From Arhodomonas sp052060015 (lineage in GTDB: Bacteria; Pseudomonadota; Gammaproteobacteria; Nitrococcales; Nitrococcaceae), in contig NZ_JBPODZ010000012.1 of NCBI RefSeq assembly GCF_052060015.1, positions 8,378 to 72,377 on the forward strand: 64,000 bases of DNA. The letters are read 5' to 3'. How positions within the stretch are numbered: position 1 is the first letter of the stretch; each line of letters starts with the position of its first letter. The notes under the pieces were generated by a model, which saw nothing but the letters and a program-made list of their open reading frames with translations, made no database searches and was not told where the DNA came from. The position numbers were made by a program, and so were the translations under genes. Positions 62,619-64,000 of the stretch are shown piece by piece.

Positions 62619-62633
62619 ACTTCGTTGCGAAGT
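62619..62633. promoter_or_regulatory. short inverted repeat in the divergent promoter region
   Basis: The 255-base gap between the binding-protein gene and the AraC gene contains a perfect 6-base inverted repeat acttcg/cgaagt with a 3-base loop. A TTGACA hexamer begins 5 bases later at 62638, without a matching -10 at good distance. It may be an operator for the AraC regulator. Low certainty; otherwise I see nothing in this gap. Confidence 0.35.
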
Positions 62634-62797
62634 GTGCTTGACATGAGGCAGTCAAAGTTTAACAGCATCCGTGCACAAGGCTGGGGGAGGGGTTTGCTTC
62701 CTCACCCTCTGCGGTGCAGACTGCCGTTGGGGAGGTTGGGAGCCTCGCAGATACGCAGAGCGGCGAGGCTCAAGAGCAACGATCGGGAAGTGTCGTC

Positions 62798-63838
62798 ATG
62801 GTACGTACCGCTACCGCACAGCAAGGATCGGCTGCGGCGCCGGCCACTGTGCTCGCCTCAGCGGCAACCGGCGTCATCGATCTCATCGAGCGTAATCGCG
62901 GAGATCCCGATAGCATCCTCGGCAATGCGAGGGTGCGGTCAGTGGACCTCTCGAGCCCGTATAACGAACTGATTTTGGCGCAGTTCTGTAATCTGTTCGA
63001 GGAGGCCGCCCGGCAAACGGGCAACGACAACTTCGGTCTTCACTTCGGTAAGTCATTCCGCCCGCAGCACCTCGGGGCGATTGGCTATGCGGCGATCAGC
63101 TCGCCGACACTGTATACGGCGCTGCGCAACATGGAGGTCTATTTCCCGGCCCACCAAGGTCAGTCGAGCTTCGGGCTGATCCCGGATGGGGACATGCTGT
63201 GGCTCAGCTACCGCATATTCGACCCGCACATCGAACAGCGCCGCCAGGACGCGGAGCTTTCCATCGGTATGTTTCTCAATATCTTCCGGCATGCCCTGGG
63301 CCAAGACTGGACGCCGCTAGAGATCCGTTTCGAGCACCAGGCGCCGGACGGCGCCTCCGAGCACGAGAAGGTTTTTGGGGCGCCGGTGCGCTTCGGTCGC
63401 CGGACCAACGCCTTTGCCTTCCGGCGCTGCGAGCTCAACACCCGCATGCCGACCCAGGATCCCTATCTCTTCTCGGTGATTGAGCCCTTCCTCAAGTCGC
63501 GCTTCGATCTGAGCCGCAACCCCGAGGACTTTGCCAGTAAGGTTCGTAATCAGATCAAGCTGCACCTGGGCGACGTCGCACCGACGATCTCGGAGATGGC
63601 GGAGATCTTCGGAATGTCAGACCACTCCTTCCATCGCGAGCTACGTGAACATGGACTCACTTTTCAGGAGCTAGTCACTGCCGCACGGAAGGAGTTGGCG
63701 CTCCACTATGTGAATGACCCCACCATTCCCCTGACCGAGGTGGCCCACAGCCTAGGGTACTCCGAACTATCGGCGTTCTCGCGCGCTTTCCGCGGCTGGA
63801 CGGGTCTGAGCCCGCAGCGGTATCGGCGATCCCGCTAG
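62798..63838 (+). CDS. AraC-family regulator of the BMC locus
   Basis: The 346-residue protein has an N-terminal effector domain of the type seen in OruR/ArgR regulators and a C-terminal AraC double helix-turn-helix (I-S-E-M-A-E-I-F-G-M-S-D-H-S-F-H-R-E-L and L-T-E-V-A-H-S-L-G-Y-S-E-L-S-A-F-S-R-A-F). It ends with the signature G-L-S-P-Q-R-Y-R. Divergent from the BMC operon, it is probably its activator, binding the imported substrate. The frame is open to GTG 62714; ATG 62798 is preferred. Confidence 0.9.
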   Translation: MVRTATAQQGSAAAPATVLASAATGVIDLIERNRGDPDSILGNARVRSVDLSSPYNELILAQFCNLFEEAARQTGNDNFGLHFGKSFRPQHLGAIGYAAISSPTLYTALRNMEVYFPAHQGQSSFGLIPDGDMLWLSYRIFDPHIEQRRQDAELSIGMFLNIFRHALGQDWTPLEIRFEHQAPDGASEHEKVFGAPVRFGRRTNAFAFRRCELNTRMPTQDPYLFSVIEPFLKSRFDLSRNPEDFASKVRNQIKLHLGDVAPTISEMAEIFGMSDHSFHRELREHGLTFQELVTAARKELALHYVNDPTIPLTEVAHSLGYSELSAFSRAFRGWTGLSPQRYRRSR

Positions 63839-63982
63839 GTTGGCAGGCCATCCGCGGAATCCCGTGTGGGTGACTTCGACGCCCGCTTCATTTCGGAGGT
63901 AGGCAAATCAGGTCGGTTTCACTTAAGAGGGTGTTTACAAAAAATGGTAGACTGACGCCATAGCTACTCGGGGGAAAGCGTT

Positions 63983-64000
63983 ATGGCAGGACGGGGGCGC
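63983..64000 (+). CDS. 5' end of a gene truncated by the window
   Basis: ATG 63983 with a GGGGGAAAG site opens a frame (M-A-G-R-G-R) that leaves the window. The preceding sequence contains gggtgtttacaaaaaatgg (from 63929), which resembles the terminal repeats of some IS256-type insertion sequences, so this may be a transposase start. Evidence is thin. Confidence 0.35.

Overview
The window looks like a chromosomal segment of a high-GC, probably moderately halophilic or haloalkaliphilic gammaproteobacterium related to the Ectothiorhodospiraceae. This is inferred from a large Mrp-type cation/proton antiporter cluster, acidic exported proteins (PstS, PhnD), and gammaproteobacterial-style LexA, PhoBR/Pst, Uup, SrkA and NadC genes. 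No rRNA, tRNA or CRISPR array was seen. Genes are densely packed, with many overlapping or non-ATG starts.

Layout. 0-9.5 kb: a multi-pass membrane protein, lexA divergent from a mrfA-mrfB-like helicase/exonuclease pair, a CbpM-like regulator, an Lrp regulator divergent from hppD, a retropepsin-like protease, an SH3 protein and nadC. 9.5-17 kb (minus strand): a non-canonical Mrp/Mnh operon with three NuoL/M/N-like subunits and no full-length MrpA. 17-22 kb: DUF1631 protein, PlsC acyltransferase and phoBR, with a near-perfect Pho box before phoB. 22-26.5 kb: an arsenic operon (two LMW-PTP-type arsenate reductases, ArsR, ArsH, Acr3, a small CC-motif protein, a tandem universal stress protein). 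26.6-33.2 kb: thiolase, then pstS-pstC-pstA-pstB-phoU with its own Pho box. 33.2-46.5 kb: REP-like repeats, argF, sodB, a PHP phosphoesterase, an ECF-like sigma factor divergent from a permease/thioredoxin pair, modABC, mmsA, uup, srkA and a YgjP-like metallopeptidase.

46.5-50.6 kb is a decaying phosphonate-type transporter operon. phnD has an amber codon directly after its ATG. phnC has lost two residues in its ABC signature and lacks a normal stop. phnE is split by an IS3-family element whose own orfA and orfB are both frameshifted.

50.7-63.8 kb is the most interesting part: a complete bacterial microcompartment (BMC) locus on the minus strand. From its 5' end it encodes a PotABCD-type importer, a short-chain dehydrogenase, an APH-fold kinase, a class-III aminotransferase-fold PLP enzyme and an acylating aldehyde dehydrogenase with a C-terminal encapsulation-type helix. 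Then come a BMC-T, a small protein with a matching N-terminal helix, a BMC-P, a BMC-H, a second BMC-T and an isochorismatase-family hydrolase. A divergent AraC-family regulator sits at the upstream end. The enzyme set matches the RMM/aminoacetone-utilisation microcompartment logic described in Mycobacterium (amino alcohol -> phosphate ester -> aldehyde -> acyl-CoA). Here it is carried in a proteobacterial context with an ABC importer and an added cysteine hydrolase. The locus lies between the degenerate IS3 element and what may be the start of another mobile element at the window edge, so acquisition by horizontal transfer is plausible.
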